Both the position numbers and the translations under genes were made by a program. A DNA stretch of 6,865 nt from Flavobacteriales bacterium UBA1959 (GTDB lineage: Bacteria; Bacteroidota; Bacteroidia; Flavobacteriales_D; Sanyastnellaceae): NCBI GenBank assembly GCA_002336085.1, contig DDEH01000106.1:12435-19299 (forward strand), given 5' to 3'. Shown here piece after piece: positions 1 through 6,865 of this stretch; position 1 is the first letter of the stretch, and the number at the start of each line of letters is the position of its first letter. A model generated the notes under the pieces. The model worked only from the letters and a program-made list of their open reading frames with translations. It was not told where the DNA came from and made no database searches.

Positions 1-2004
1 GTTTCGCCGCTCATTGCTCTGATGAAGAATCAGGTGGATGCCATCCGAGGGCACCATGAGGCGGATTCAATTGCGCATTATTTGAATTCCAGCCTTTCTA
101 AGGCTGATGCCATGCGCGTGCGAGAGGATGTGGCCACAGGGTTGACCAAGCTCTTGTACGTTGCCCCCGAGAGCCTTACGAAAGAAGACAATATAAATTT
201 TTTACGAAGCGTCCGTATCAGTTTTGTAGCGGTTGATGAGGCACACTGTATTTCTGAGTGGGGCCATGACTTTCGTCCAGAATATCGCCGCATTCGTTCC
301 ATTGTCAATCAGATAGCGGATGTGCCAATCATTGCGTTGACGGCGACAGCCACACCCAAAGTCCAAGCGGACATCCAGAAAAACCTGGAAATGAAGAATG
401 CTCAGCTTTTTAAGGCGTCATTCAATCGTGACAATCTGTTTTACGAGGTACGCGCCAAAAAGGATGCTTTGAAGCAAATTGTGCGGCATGCCAAGAGAAA
501 CGTCGGTAGGAGCGGCATTGTCTACTGTTTGAGTCGAAAAAAAGTAGAAGAAATATCTGAGGTTTTGCGGGTCAATGGCATCAAAGCCCTCGGATACCAC
601 GCTGGCATGGATGCGGGCACAAGGAGCCGCAGGCAAGATCAGTTTTTGATGCAAGATGTGGATGTTATTGTTGCCACGATTGCATTTGGAATGGGAATTG
701 ATAAGCCTGATGTGCGGTATGTAATCCATTATGACATCCCGAAATCCTTGGAGAGTTACTACCAGGAAACGGGCAGAGCAGGGCGAGACGGTGGAGAAGG
801 CCATTGCATCGCGTTCTACAGTCACCGTGATATCGAGAAGTTGGAAAAATTTCTGCAAGGCAAGCCTTTGGCAGAACAGGAGATTGGTCAGCAATTGCTC
901 CAAGAGGTAATGGCTTATGCAGAAACGTCCATGAGCCGAAGGAAATTTTTGCTCCATTATTTTGGAGAGGAGTTTGATGAGGATAACGGACCAGGGGCTA
1001 TGAATTGCGACAACATGGCAAATCCCCCTGTGACGCGGGACGGCCAGGAGGAAGTGCACCTGGTTTTGAGTGCAATTTTTGAGCACGAGCAGAAGTTTAA
1101 GGGGCCGTTCATCACGGGTGTTTTATGTGGTGAAGAGAACCGAGAAATTCAAGACTACAGGGGCGTTTCAAGCTCTTTCTGGTGCAGAGGTAAAGAACAT
1201 GATGAACGTCATTGGAGCGGTATTATCCGGCAGATGCTCGTCTTGGGCCTGATTAGGAAGGAGATAGAGACCTACGGGGTTTTGAAAATTACGGAACGTG
1301 GCATGGGTTTTTTGTCCAATCCGAAACCAGTCATGGTGGCACAGGAAAGGGATTATTCTGATGTGGACGCGATAGATTCTATGAGTCAGACTCGTTCAAG
1401 CCAGGGCGGTGCCACAGATGAGAAGCTCAGGGATGTCTTAAAAGGCTTGCGAAAGCAAGTTGCAGATGAAGAGTCCCTTCCGCCTTACGTCATTTTCCAG
1501 GATGTTAGTTTGGACGAAATGGCAATCCATTATCCAATTACGGAAGATGAATTGCTGCGCATTACTGGTGTTGGAACGGGCAAAGCGCGCAAGTATGGCA
1601 AGCCTTTCCTCTCCCTTATTGTCAATTACCTTAAGGACGAAGGCATTGAGCGTTCAGAAGACCTTTTGGTGCGAACGACCAACAATAAGTCGTCTTCCAA
1701 GGTTCATATCATCCAGCGAATCGATCGTCAGATCGACCTTCCAGATATCGCAAAAGATCTCAATATCACACTGGACGCATTAATGGTTGAGATCGAAAAC
1801 ATCGCTTCAGCGGGAACCAAGATGAACTTGGATTACATCATCAATAGAAGCTTAGATGAGGATAGCCTTGAGGAGCTTTTTGACTTCTTGAAGGAGTCCG
1901 AGGATGCGAGCGTTACCGCGCTCATCGAAGAATGGAACGACGTGTATAGTGAGTCGGAGTTGAAGCTTGCTCGAATCAAATTCTTGAGTGAATTCGCCAA
2001 TTGA
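1..2004 (+). CDS. recQ: ATP-dependent DNA helicase RecQ, Bacteroidota type (5' end cut by window)
   Basis: RecQ-family 3'-5' superfamily 2 helicase, expected to act in the cytoplasm on recombination and repair intermediates. The frame is open from base 1, which encodes VSPLIALMKNQVDAI (motif Ia). About 70 N-terminal residues, including Walker A, therefore lie outside the window, and the ATG at 22 is internal. Counting codons from base 1: DEAH at 79-82, then the aromatic-rich loop CISEWGHDFRPEY; motif III ALTATAT near 112; motif V with AFGMGIDKPD near 228; motif VI QETGRAGRDG near 255-264; a winged-helix RQC region about 345-445; an HRDC domain about 473-548. A further 115-residue tail, rich in acidic residues and ending in RIKFLSEFAN, resembles the extra C-terminal domain of Bacteroidota RecQ. 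The zinc site is eroded: only one of the four cysteines of E. coli RecQ has a counterpart (C336). Family assignment is near certain; function in this organism is inferred. Confidence 0.97.
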   Translation, partial: VSPLIALMKNQVDAIRGHHEADSIAHYLNSSLSKADAMRVREDVATGLTKLLYVAPESLTKEDNINFLRSVRISFVAVDEAHCISEWGHDFRPEYRRIRSIVNQIADVPIIALTATATPKVQADIQKNLEMKNAQLFKASFNRDNLFYEVRAKKDALKQIVRHAKRNVGRSGIVYCLSRKKVEEISEVLRVNGIKALGYHAGMDAGTRSRRQDQFLMQDVDVIVATIAFGMGIDKPDVRYVIHYDIPKSLESYYQETGRAGRDGGEGHCIAFYSHRDIEKLEKFLQGKPLAEQEIGQQLLQEVMAYAETSMSRRKFLLHYFGEEFDEDNGPGAMNCDNMANPPVTRDGQEEVHLVLSAIFEHEQKFKGPFITGVLCGEENREIQDYRGVSSSFWCRGKEHDERHWSGIIRQMLVLGLIRKEIETYGVLKITERGMGFLSNPKPVMVAQERDYSDVDAIDSMSQTRSSQGGATDEKLRDVLKGLRKQVADEESLPPYVIFQDVSLDEMAIHYPITEDELLRITGVGTGKARKYGKPFLSLIVNYLKDEGIERSEDLLVRTTNNKSSSKVHIIQRIDRQIDLPDIAKDLNITLDALMVEIENIASAGTKMNLDYIINRSLDEDSLEELFDFLKESEDASVTALIEEWNDVYSESELKLARIKFLSEFAN

Positions 2005-2034
2005 TTGGGATTCAATCTACCGCGGGCGTCTCTG

Positions 2035-2421
2035 TCAACCTTTCAATTCAATCCACGATTTCCAACCCAGTCGGAGTGCTGCGTAGAGCATGAGCAGAGC
2101 AAATATTCCGCGAACTACCGATGGATTTACCTTTAGCGACCACTTGCTTCCAATCCAAGCTCCAAGTATAAAAGTGATAGCGAGGGCGATGGAAAACTGA
2201 ATGTTTACGGCTCCAGCTTTGAAATAGTGCAAGACTGCTAGGATGCCAACCGGTGGAATCATCATGGCTAGGCTCGTTCCTTGTGCCATGTGCTGTGACA
2301 TGCCCAGTCCAAACACGAGCGCAGGCACGATGATCATTCCCCCTCCAATTCCCACGAATCCGCTGGCAATACCAGCGATGAGCCCAATGCCCATTAAAAG
2401 CAATAAAGTAGTGAAGTCCAT
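2035..2421 (-). CDS. Half-size TauE/SafE (DUF81) family membrane protein
   Basis: A 128-residue, strongly hydrophobic inner-membrane protein. The glycine-rich segment GFVGIGGGMIIVPAL (residues 21-35) follows the first hydrophobic helix and is the signature of TauE/SafE-type permeases. Hydrophobic stretches lie at about 4-24, 29-40, 48-66, 73-93 and 103-119. Classical family members are about 250 residues with two homologous halves. This protein corresponds to one half, and no second half lies downstream, where the convergent recQ ends 30 bases away. Short versions of this kind occur in Bacteroidota as I recall them, so it is probably complete, perhaps working as a dimer (inference). Family members export sulfite or organosulfonates or have unknown anion substrates; nothing here fixes the substrate. 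The ATG follows the stop of the upstream outer-membrane protein gene by 3 bases (TAA CGC ATG), with no clear Shine-Dalgarno sequence, so translation may be coupled. A frame-shifted 168-codon overlapping reading frame is a shadow. Confidence 0.87.
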   Translation of the reverse strand: MDFTTLLLLMGIGLIAGIASGFVGIGGGMIIVPALVFGLGMSQHMAQGTSLAMMIPPVGILAVLHYFKAGAVNIQFSIALAITFILGAWIGSKWSLKVNPSVVRGIFALLMLYAALRLGWKSWIELKG

Positions 2422-2424
2422 GCG

Positions 2425-5400
2425 TTAGAAGTCGAGATGAAGGGATAAATTGAATACACGATCTTGCCACCTGCCGTCGTCTACACCCCAGCACCAATCG
2501 GCCCGAAGCCAGTAGCCGAGAACCTTGGACCGGAGTCCAAATCCCGTTCCCCAAATGATGGGTTCACGGTTGTTGTCTACGGTCACAGTGATGGGGTTTT
2601 GAACCACGACAACCTGGTTGAAGGTGTTGTCTTCGTCATAGGGATGGCGTCCGTTCCATGCGGAACCGACATCGGCAAAGCCAATGCATTGCAGATCCCT
2701 TAAGAATTCAGATTCTACAGACCGCTTGCTGATTGAACTCCATACTGGGACGCGCAATTCTGTATTAAAAAGCGCCATGTGTGAGCCATTTCTAGCGTTG
2801 TTTTTGAAACCTCGGATAGGCGTGATTCGCGCCTGGTATCCATAGGCAATGTCGGGATCAATGGGAGTATTGGAGTTTCCAGAAAGGGAGATGACATTGT
2901 CAACCCCTCCGATCATCGTGAGCAATTTCTGAGAACCAATCGACCAATTGGCTGCGCTTCTAAACGCAAAAGTAATATGGCGCCAGAGCGGTTTGTACCA
3001 TCTGAAATCCCATCCGACAGTACCAAACGTAGACTCTGTTTTTTCGGGGTCGACGAGGAATTCCCCCCAAATTCGATAGCGTAATCCTTCTCGGATATTG
3101 ATCATCCTTTCCCTGCTATTATCAAAAACATAAGCCAGCTGCAATCCGGTTTGATGGGAGAAAGTGGTGGGCAACCCTAGATTGTATGCATCGGTGGATA
3201 ACGGTGTATTTCTATCCATGCGCAACATGGCTTGCATGCGAATGCTCCGAACTTCGTCGAAAGGATAGCTCAATTGCCGACGGAGCAGATGGATATGTGT
3301 GTTGATGGGTGTTTGACTGTTGTTTGCGTTTTGTGTTACCCCTTGCCGCTCGATAATCCAGGTGCGGTCCATTCGCTTGCTCAGGTCTGAATATGCGAGC
3401 ATGTATCGGCTGTTATTCAAGGATCCTGATAGCCGGAATCCTGCCGTGAATCGTCGATCTTCAAACAAGTCGCTCATGGAAATGCGCGACAGACCGCCTA
3501 GACCTGGCTGCACACTAATTTGTCCTGAATAGGCCTGATAAAAATTGGTTCCAAAGGAGTTGTCCACTTGTCCTGTGACCGATTCAATGACATAATTGCG
3601 CCGATAATTTCTAGGCTTGGGAAGAGTGAAAGGCTTCCATCCTCCTGATTTTTGTGGGTTTTGGACGGAGTCTTCTGCTTCAGCAGCCTGAGTCGAAGCA
3701 TCTGCATTTGCCGAACCACCCTCTGAATCCTGCGAATCTGTCCAGGGGCCAAATTGGTAATTCCTGATATCGGCCTCGCCCGATTGCGGTGACCAATTCC
3801 AATCCAACTCTAGACTGCTCTCTGGTGCTGAAGGTGCTACAGCTTGCTGCGATGATACCCAAAGGCTTTCGTCTTCGCTCACTTCATTCCAATAAAGATG
3901 CCCTGCAAGTTGGTGCTGATAACCAACAGTATTCCTCGCGGGGATGAATTGGAAAGCTAATGCTGGGATGGTGAGCGATTCAGCCAACCGTTTTTGCGTA
4001 AACCAGCGATAATGGATACTGGTATCAATGAAAGCTACGGCGCTATCTCGCCAAGAAACCCAACGCTCTTGTTGTCCGTTGGGCTGCTCCGATAGGTAGG
4101 TTATGCTATTTGAACCCTGAAGTTGGGGCGAGCGTTCGTCGATAAGATCTGTTTGAATCCACGTTTCGAGTGTCGGAATTTTTCCCAGCCAGGTCATGCG
4201 AAACAAATCGTGCTGGCGCCCCATGGGTTCCCCTAAAACGAATGAGGAGGGGAGTTCCGTAGATGGTCGATTGGACGCAAACCAGATGTATTTCCCATCA
4301 TTCGAATAAACAGGATCAAGGTCGTCGTAAGGGTCGCTCCACAAGGCTATTTGATTGTTGCCCAGCACTTGATACAGATATAAGTCCGATTGTCCATTGC
4401 GGAGTCCGCTCCAAATCATCGTATTGCCATCTGGCGAATAGGCCATGCTTAGGATTTTGTCAAGCTGAAATATTTCTTTTTCGCTGTATTCCAGTGTTTC
4501 GATATTGACCGTATGGAGCAGGTTTTGCGCCTCATCTTCAATGGCGTATGTGAGAAGCGCTCCACTAGGATGCCAAGCAAACGCTGGAGAGGCATTGCTT
4601 TGGATGCGGTCAATTTTGTGGCCGTGCTTGCCGAGTTTTATTGTTTTTTGCTGGGTCAAATCGCTGAGCCATACTTGGGTCTGTCCGCGTTCCTCGGTAG
4701 CCCAAACGAAACGTTGGCCATCGGGATGAAAGCTGACCGCTTTGGTCTTGGCATCTCCTTTGATCGGAATGGGAATTTGCCCGGGATTTTTGCGAGACTG
4801 TCGCTTTTCTCGGCCTGTATTCATTTTAGGAAAGGGAGTTGCTCCGGAACTCCACTCTCTATGGTACCTGTTGGCTTCTTCTAGCACAGTGACCAAATCC
4901 ATTCCGGTGGCGTATTGAAATCCTTTCTCCAAGCTTCTTGAAACCCGAGTCATGTACAGGGTGTTGGCCACGACCATAGGACCAAAAATGTCCGCGATGT
5001 ATTTCCACACAGCGTGGCCAATCCAAGGGGCCCATTCAGGAGTCGCTTGATGCGCATGTGCGATTTGTGAATTTCGAGCTGCGTCTCCAATTTGCAGGAG
5101 CACTTCGGAACTCCAAGGCCTGGAAACATATGAGGCGAGTCCTTCTGAAAACCAACTTGGAAATGATGTAGCTGTCGTATTTCGCAGGGCTTCTTGAACA
5201 TTTCCGCCATACATAATTTGATTGAACAAGAGTTCTGCTAAGCCGGACTTTACTTGCTGCTCAACGCTCGACCACTCTTGTTGTCCGAATGCAAAAAGCT
5301 TGCTACCCGTTAGCATTGCGGTGCCGCCGATATTGGTTTCTTCTTCATCGGAGGCTCCGATATTTGATTGCCGAAACTCGGATTGTTTATTGAAGACAAG

Positions 5401-5688
5401 CACCTGAACACCTCCATCAATTCTTCGGTCAAATATTTTCTCCACATCATCTATCCACCCGGGAAATGCCTCTGTGATGCGAGATGCCAGGGGCTTACCT
5501 CCTTGGTAGTAGTAGATTTCTGCCCTTGCAGAGGGAAAATACTGCCAGTTGAATGAACGGTACTGCACCCTGTTTTTGCCAAAACTGACATTGGAGCCAT
5601 CGTAAAACTGCCCCTGTACCTTGGGTAGGAACAGCAAGAGCATGCATCCAATGGTTGTGAATCGTATGAAATAGCTTTGAATCAGCAT
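2425..5688 (-). CDS. Outer-membrane protein: MA-like pseudopeptidase, TolB-like propeller and Omp85-like barrel
   Basis: Start chosen at 5688 (1087 residues). The frame stays open to 5772, but the ATG at 5688 gives a clean signal peptide: MLIQSYFIR, a hydrophobic core, then a likely cut near VQGQ at 24-27. From this start: about 45-195 is peptidase-MA-like, with SFPSWFSEGLASYVSRPW at 175-192 but KSGLAE at 147-152 where HExxH belongs. About 307-600 is a TolB/PD40-like propeller with repeats containing FHPDG, WHPSG, YSPDG and YSNDGKYIWFASNRP. About 648-684 is a Ser/Ala/Asp/Glu/Gln-rich linker. About 697-1087 is a beta-barrel with an Omp85-type IRGF at 958-961, then NTELRVPVW and FADVGSAWNG, ending in an aromatic residue (HLDF) as outer-membrane barrels do. 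No POTRA domains are visible. A role in outer-membrane assembly or surface processing is a guess; no specific function can be assigned. It is followed after 3 bases by the TauE-like gene. Confidence 0.88.
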   Translation of the reverse strand: MLIQSYFIRFTTIGCMLLLFLPKVQGQFYDGSNVSFGKNRVQYRSFNWQYFPSARAEIYYYQGGKPLASRITEAFPGWIDDVEKIFDRRIDGGVQVLVFNKQSEFRQSNIGASDEEETNIGGTAMLTGSKLFAFGQQEWSSVEQQVKSGLAELLFNQIMYGGNVQEALRNTTATSFPSWFSEGLASYVSRPWSSEVLLQIGDAARNSQIAHAHQATPEWAPWIGHAVWKYIADIFGPMVVANTLYMTRVSRSLEKGFQYATGMDLVTVLEEANRYHREWSSGATPFPKMNTGREKRQSRKNPGQIPIPIKGDAKTKAVSFHPDGQRFVWATEERGQTQVWLSDLTQQKTIKLGKHGHKIDRIQSNASPAFAWHPSGALLTYAIEDEAQNLLHTVNIETLEYSEKEIFQLDKILSMAYSPDGNTMIWSGLRNGQSDLYLYQVLGNNQIALWSDPYDDLDPVYSNDGKYIWFASNRPSTELPSSFVLGEPMGRQHDLFRMTWLGKIPTLETWIQTDLIDERSPQLQGSNSITYLSEQPNGQQERWVSWRDSAVAFIDTSIHYRWFTQKRLAESLTIPALAFQFIPARNTVGYQHQLAGHLYWNEVSEDESLWVSSQQAVAPSAPESSLELDWNWSPQSGEADIRNYQFGPWTDSQDSEGGSANADASTQAAEAEDSVQNPQKSGGWKPFTLPKPRNYRRNYVIESVTGQVDNSFGTNFYQAYSGQISVQPGLGGLSRISMSDLFEDRRFTAGFRLSGSLNNSRYMLAYSDLSKRMDRTWIIERQGVTQNANNSQTPINTHIHLLRRQLSYPFDEVRSIRMQAMLRMDRNTPLSTDAYNLGLPTTFSHQTGLQLAYVFDNSRERMINIREGLRYRIWGEFLVDPEKTESTFGTVGWDFRWYKPLWRHITFAFRSAANWSIGSQKLLTMIGGVDNVISLSGNSNTPIDPDIAYGYQARITPIRGFKNNARNGSHMALFNTELRVPVWSSISKRSVESEFLRDLQCIGFADVGSAWNGRHPYDEDNTFNQVVVVQNPITVTVDNNREPIIWGTGFGLRSKVLGYWLRADWCWGVDDGRWQDRVFNLSLHLDF
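5672..5679 (+). promoter_or_regulatory. Candidate Bacteroidota -7 promoter element for the MBL-fold gene
   Basis: TAGCTTTG matches the Bacteroidota -7 consensus TAnnTTTG exactly and lies 30 bases before the ATG at 5710, which would give a leader of roughly 20-25 bases. It falls inside the signal-peptide codons of the divergent outer-membrane protein gene. The nearest upstream TTG (5655-5657) is only 14 bases away, closer than the usual spacing, so the -33 part is not convincing. An 8-base motif with two free positions can occur by chance. Confidence 0.35.
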
Positions 5689-5709
5689 ACCTTTCGAAGT
5701 TACAGCCAG

Positions 5710-6384
5710 ATGACAAAACTTCACGCATTTACATTCAACGTGTTCGGCGAACGAACATACCTGCTTGATCATGGAGACGGCGAGGCCACTGTGTTTGACC
5801 CTGGGATGTCCACCAAGCTAGAACAAGAAGAATTTGCAAAATTTTGCGAGAAGGCGTGTTTGAGGCCGGTTCAATGCCTTTTGACCCATGCACACTTGGA
5901 TCATGTAATGGGTGCGGCTTGGGTTTTTGAGCGCTGGGGAATAAAGCCTCGTCTGCATCCGCTTGATTTGCTCACGTATGAGCAAGCTCCTAGAGCAGCA
6001 GCAGTCTATGGAGTTCCGATGGCAGATCTTCCAGAATGTGGAGAAGCATTGGCATCAGAGGAGCGCATCCGCTGTGGAGATTTAGAACTAGAAGTTTTGT
6101 TTACACCGGGACATGCGCCAGGACATGTTGTTTTTGTTGAGCACCAGCAGGCGTTTGTCATTGGTGGTGATGTGCTATTTGAGGGGAGTATAGGTCGAAC
6201 AGATTTGCCGGGTTGTAGCCCTTCGGATTTGGTTGACAGCATCGCCGATATTCTCTTCGCATTGCCCGAGGATTTCGAGGTCTGGCCTGGCCATGGCGGG
6301 CCTACGAAAATCGGGATTGAAAAACGATCAAATCCCTTTGTGAATGCAGCGGGAACGGGGATGATGCAACGCGGTGACGCCTGA
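5710..6384 (+). CDS. MBL-fold metallo-hydrolase, YcbL / glyoxalase II-like
   Basis: A 224-residue cytoplasmic hydrolase of the metallo-beta-lactamase fold. Metal ligands are all visible: THAHLDH at 59-65 (H60, H62, D64, H65), TPGH at 132-135 (H135), GGD at 152-154 (D154) and PGH at 193-195 (H195), so a two-metal site is expected. The segments SIGRTDLPG (160-168) and GHGGPTKIGIEKRSNPF (194-210) are typical of YcbL-type glyoxalase II-like proteins, which cleave thioesters such as S-lactoylglutathione in characterised cases. The true substrate here is unknown. The short C-terminus, without the extra helical domain of classical GloB, also favours the YcbL type. The ATG at 5710 was chosen because the family's N-terminus begins here (TKLHAFTFNVFGERTYLL); the frame extends to a TTG at 5677, but this would overlap the divergent gene. 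No clear ribosome binding site is seen, which is common in this phylum. It converges with the kinase gene, 9 bases away. Confidence 0.93.
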   Translation: MTKLHAFTFNVFGERTYLLDHGDGEATVFDPGMSTKLEQEEFAKFCEKACLRPVQCLLTHAHLDHVMGAAWVFERWGIKPRLHPLDLLTYEQAPRAAAVYGVPMADLPECGEALASEERIRCGDLELEVLFTPGHAPGHVVFVEHQQAFVIGGDVLFEGSIGRTDLPGCSPSDLVDSIADILFALPEDFEVWPGHGGPTKIGIEKRSNPFVNAAGTGMMQRGDA

Positions 6385-6393
6385 CGACTGCGG

Positions 6394-6865
6394 TCATAAC
6401 GGTACCCTTTTGTCTACTGTGAGATTCAGCTTCTCTGCTTCCCAATCAAAGTTCACCAACTCCCATGAAAATGTTGTTCCTTCATTGGGTTTGGACGCTA
6501 CAGCGATTTTTTGGCCATGAGATTCGATGATGTGCTTCACGATGGCAAGCCCCAAACCGGATCCTCCTGCATGCCGCGAGCGGCTTTTGTCGACGCGGTA
6601 AAAACGCTCAAAAATTCGCATGAGATCAGATGCGGCTATGCCAATGCCATCATCGGTGACAGATATTTTGACCGCACTTCCCTTGTTCTCAAGTTTCAAG
6701 ACTGACGAGCCCCCTTTTTTTCCGTAATGGATGGAATTGGCAACGAGGTTGCTCAACACCTGTTTCATTTGAAGAGAGCTGCAGAGAACATTCACTCCAT
6801 CTTTTGCGTTTTTCGGCAAATCCAACGTGAGCTGGATATTCTTCTCTTTTGCGGTTTGCTCTGCA
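6394..6865 (-). CDS. Sensor histidine kinase, C-terminal part (5' end cut by window)
   Basis: The frame is open from the right edge to a TGA at 6394-6396, giving 156 visible residues. The first residues (AEQTAKEKNIQLTLDLP) match the stretch joining the dimerisation helices to the ATPase domain in class I kinases, so the apparent start at 6825 (a TTG) is internal. Counting from the first full codon, the HATPase_c boxes are complete: N box VLSNLVANSIHYG with the Mg-binding Asn at about 43, G1 box DDGIG at 71-75, F box IFERFYRVD at 84-92 and G2 box GGSGLGLAIVKHIIESHG at 100-117. The RSR segment before the G2 box and the HIIESHG after it resemble PhoR-like kinases, but sensor and DHp regions lie outside the window, so the signal cannot be named. 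About 20 residues follow the usual end of the domain. The cognate regulator is not in view. Confidence 0.95.
   Translation of the reverse strand, partial: AEQTAKEKNIQLTLDLPKNAKDGVNVLCSSLQMKQVLSNLVANSIHYGKKGGSSVLKLENKGSAVKISVTDDGIGIAASDLMRIFERFYRVDKSRSRHAGGSGLGLAIVKHIIESHGQKIAVASKPNEGTTFSWELVNFDWEAEKLNLTVDKRVPL

Noticed and set aside
418..1086. A 222-codon reading frame on the - strand inside recQ.
   Set aside because: It lies fully opposite conserved helicase motifs III-VI of recQ, and its product shows no recognisable domain. It is a shadow of the real gene.
2003..2017. An inverted repeat (GATTG, five-base loop, CAATC) at the end of recQ as a terminator.
   Set aside because: The stem is only five base pairs, AT-rich and not followed by a T-run, so chance is the better explanation.
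2048..2554. A 168-codon - strand frame overlapping the TauE-like gene and the end of the outer-membrane protein gene.
   Set aside because: The product is low in hydrophobic order and rich in His, Arg and Trp, as expected for an out-of-frame reading. Both in-frame genes have clear family signatures.
5643..5688. A lipoprotein signal in the outer-membrane protein, because a Cys (TTIGC) lies in the hydrophobic core.
   Set aside because: The residues before the Cys do not fit the lipobox (no Leu at -3), the Cys is mid-core with more hydrophobic residues after it, and a standard cleavage site follows near VQGQ.
5690..5694. AAAGG on the - strand just before the ATG at 5688 as a ribosome binding site.
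   Set aside because: It ends one base before the start codon, too close to work as a Shine-Dalgarno sequence, so it was not used to support the start.
5689..5772. The longer N-terminus of the outer-membrane protein starting at 5772.
   Set aside because: It would add 28 residues in front of a complete signal peptide and would overlap the start of the divergent hydrolase gene. The added stretch (several Cys, no domain) looks non-coding on this strand.
2035..6384. A sulfur-oxidation module, since TauE-like exporters often accompany MBL-fold persulfide dioxygenases.
   Set aside because: The MBL protein has YcbL/glyoxalase II-like segments (GRTDLPG, TKIGIEKRSNPF) rather than those of persulfide dioxygenases. 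It is also on the other strand, separated by a 3.3-kb gene, and no rhodanese is present.

Overview
The window looks like a piece of chromosome from a member of the Bacteroidota. The main evidence is the RecQ helicase. It has the long C-terminal extension and the eroded zinc site that I associate with RecQ from that phylum. Three further points agree: a half-size TauE/SafE membrane protein of the short Bacteroidota type, a large outer-membrane protein with a TolB-like propeller and an Omp85-like barrel, and a TAnnTTTG promoter element. I cannot support a genus. Base composition looks moderate and uniform. I saw no tRNA or rRNA gene, insertion sequence, CRISPR array, phage gene or long repeat.

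Layout, left to right. (1) Bases 1-2004, + strand: recQ, cut by the left edge so that Walker A is missing. (2) Bases 2035-2421, - strand: a 128-residue TauE/SafE-like membrane protein. (3) Bases 2425-5688, - strand: a secreted protein of about 1087 residues with three parts: a dead peptidase-MA-like domain, a TolB/PD40-type propeller and an Omp85-like outer-membrane barrel. Genes 3 and 2 form a tight operon with 3 bases between stop and start. (4) Bases 5710-6384, + strand: a metallo-beta-lactamase-fold hydrolase of the YcbL/glyoxalase II-like type, divergent from gene 3 with only 21 bases between the start codons. (5) Bases 6394-6865, - strand: the C-terminal ATPase half of a sensor histidine kinase, cut by the right edge and convergent with gene 4.

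The genes do not form one obvious pathway. Coding density is very high, with gaps of 30, 3, 21 and 9 bases, so any promoter or terminator must lie mostly inside coding sequence. No stretch over 300 bases lacks a gene. The most interesting item is the large outer-membrane protein. It resembles an assembly or surface-processing factor, but its catalytic HExxH is gone and its barrel is preceded by a propeller instead of POTRA domains. I see no defence, mobile or biosynthetic system here.
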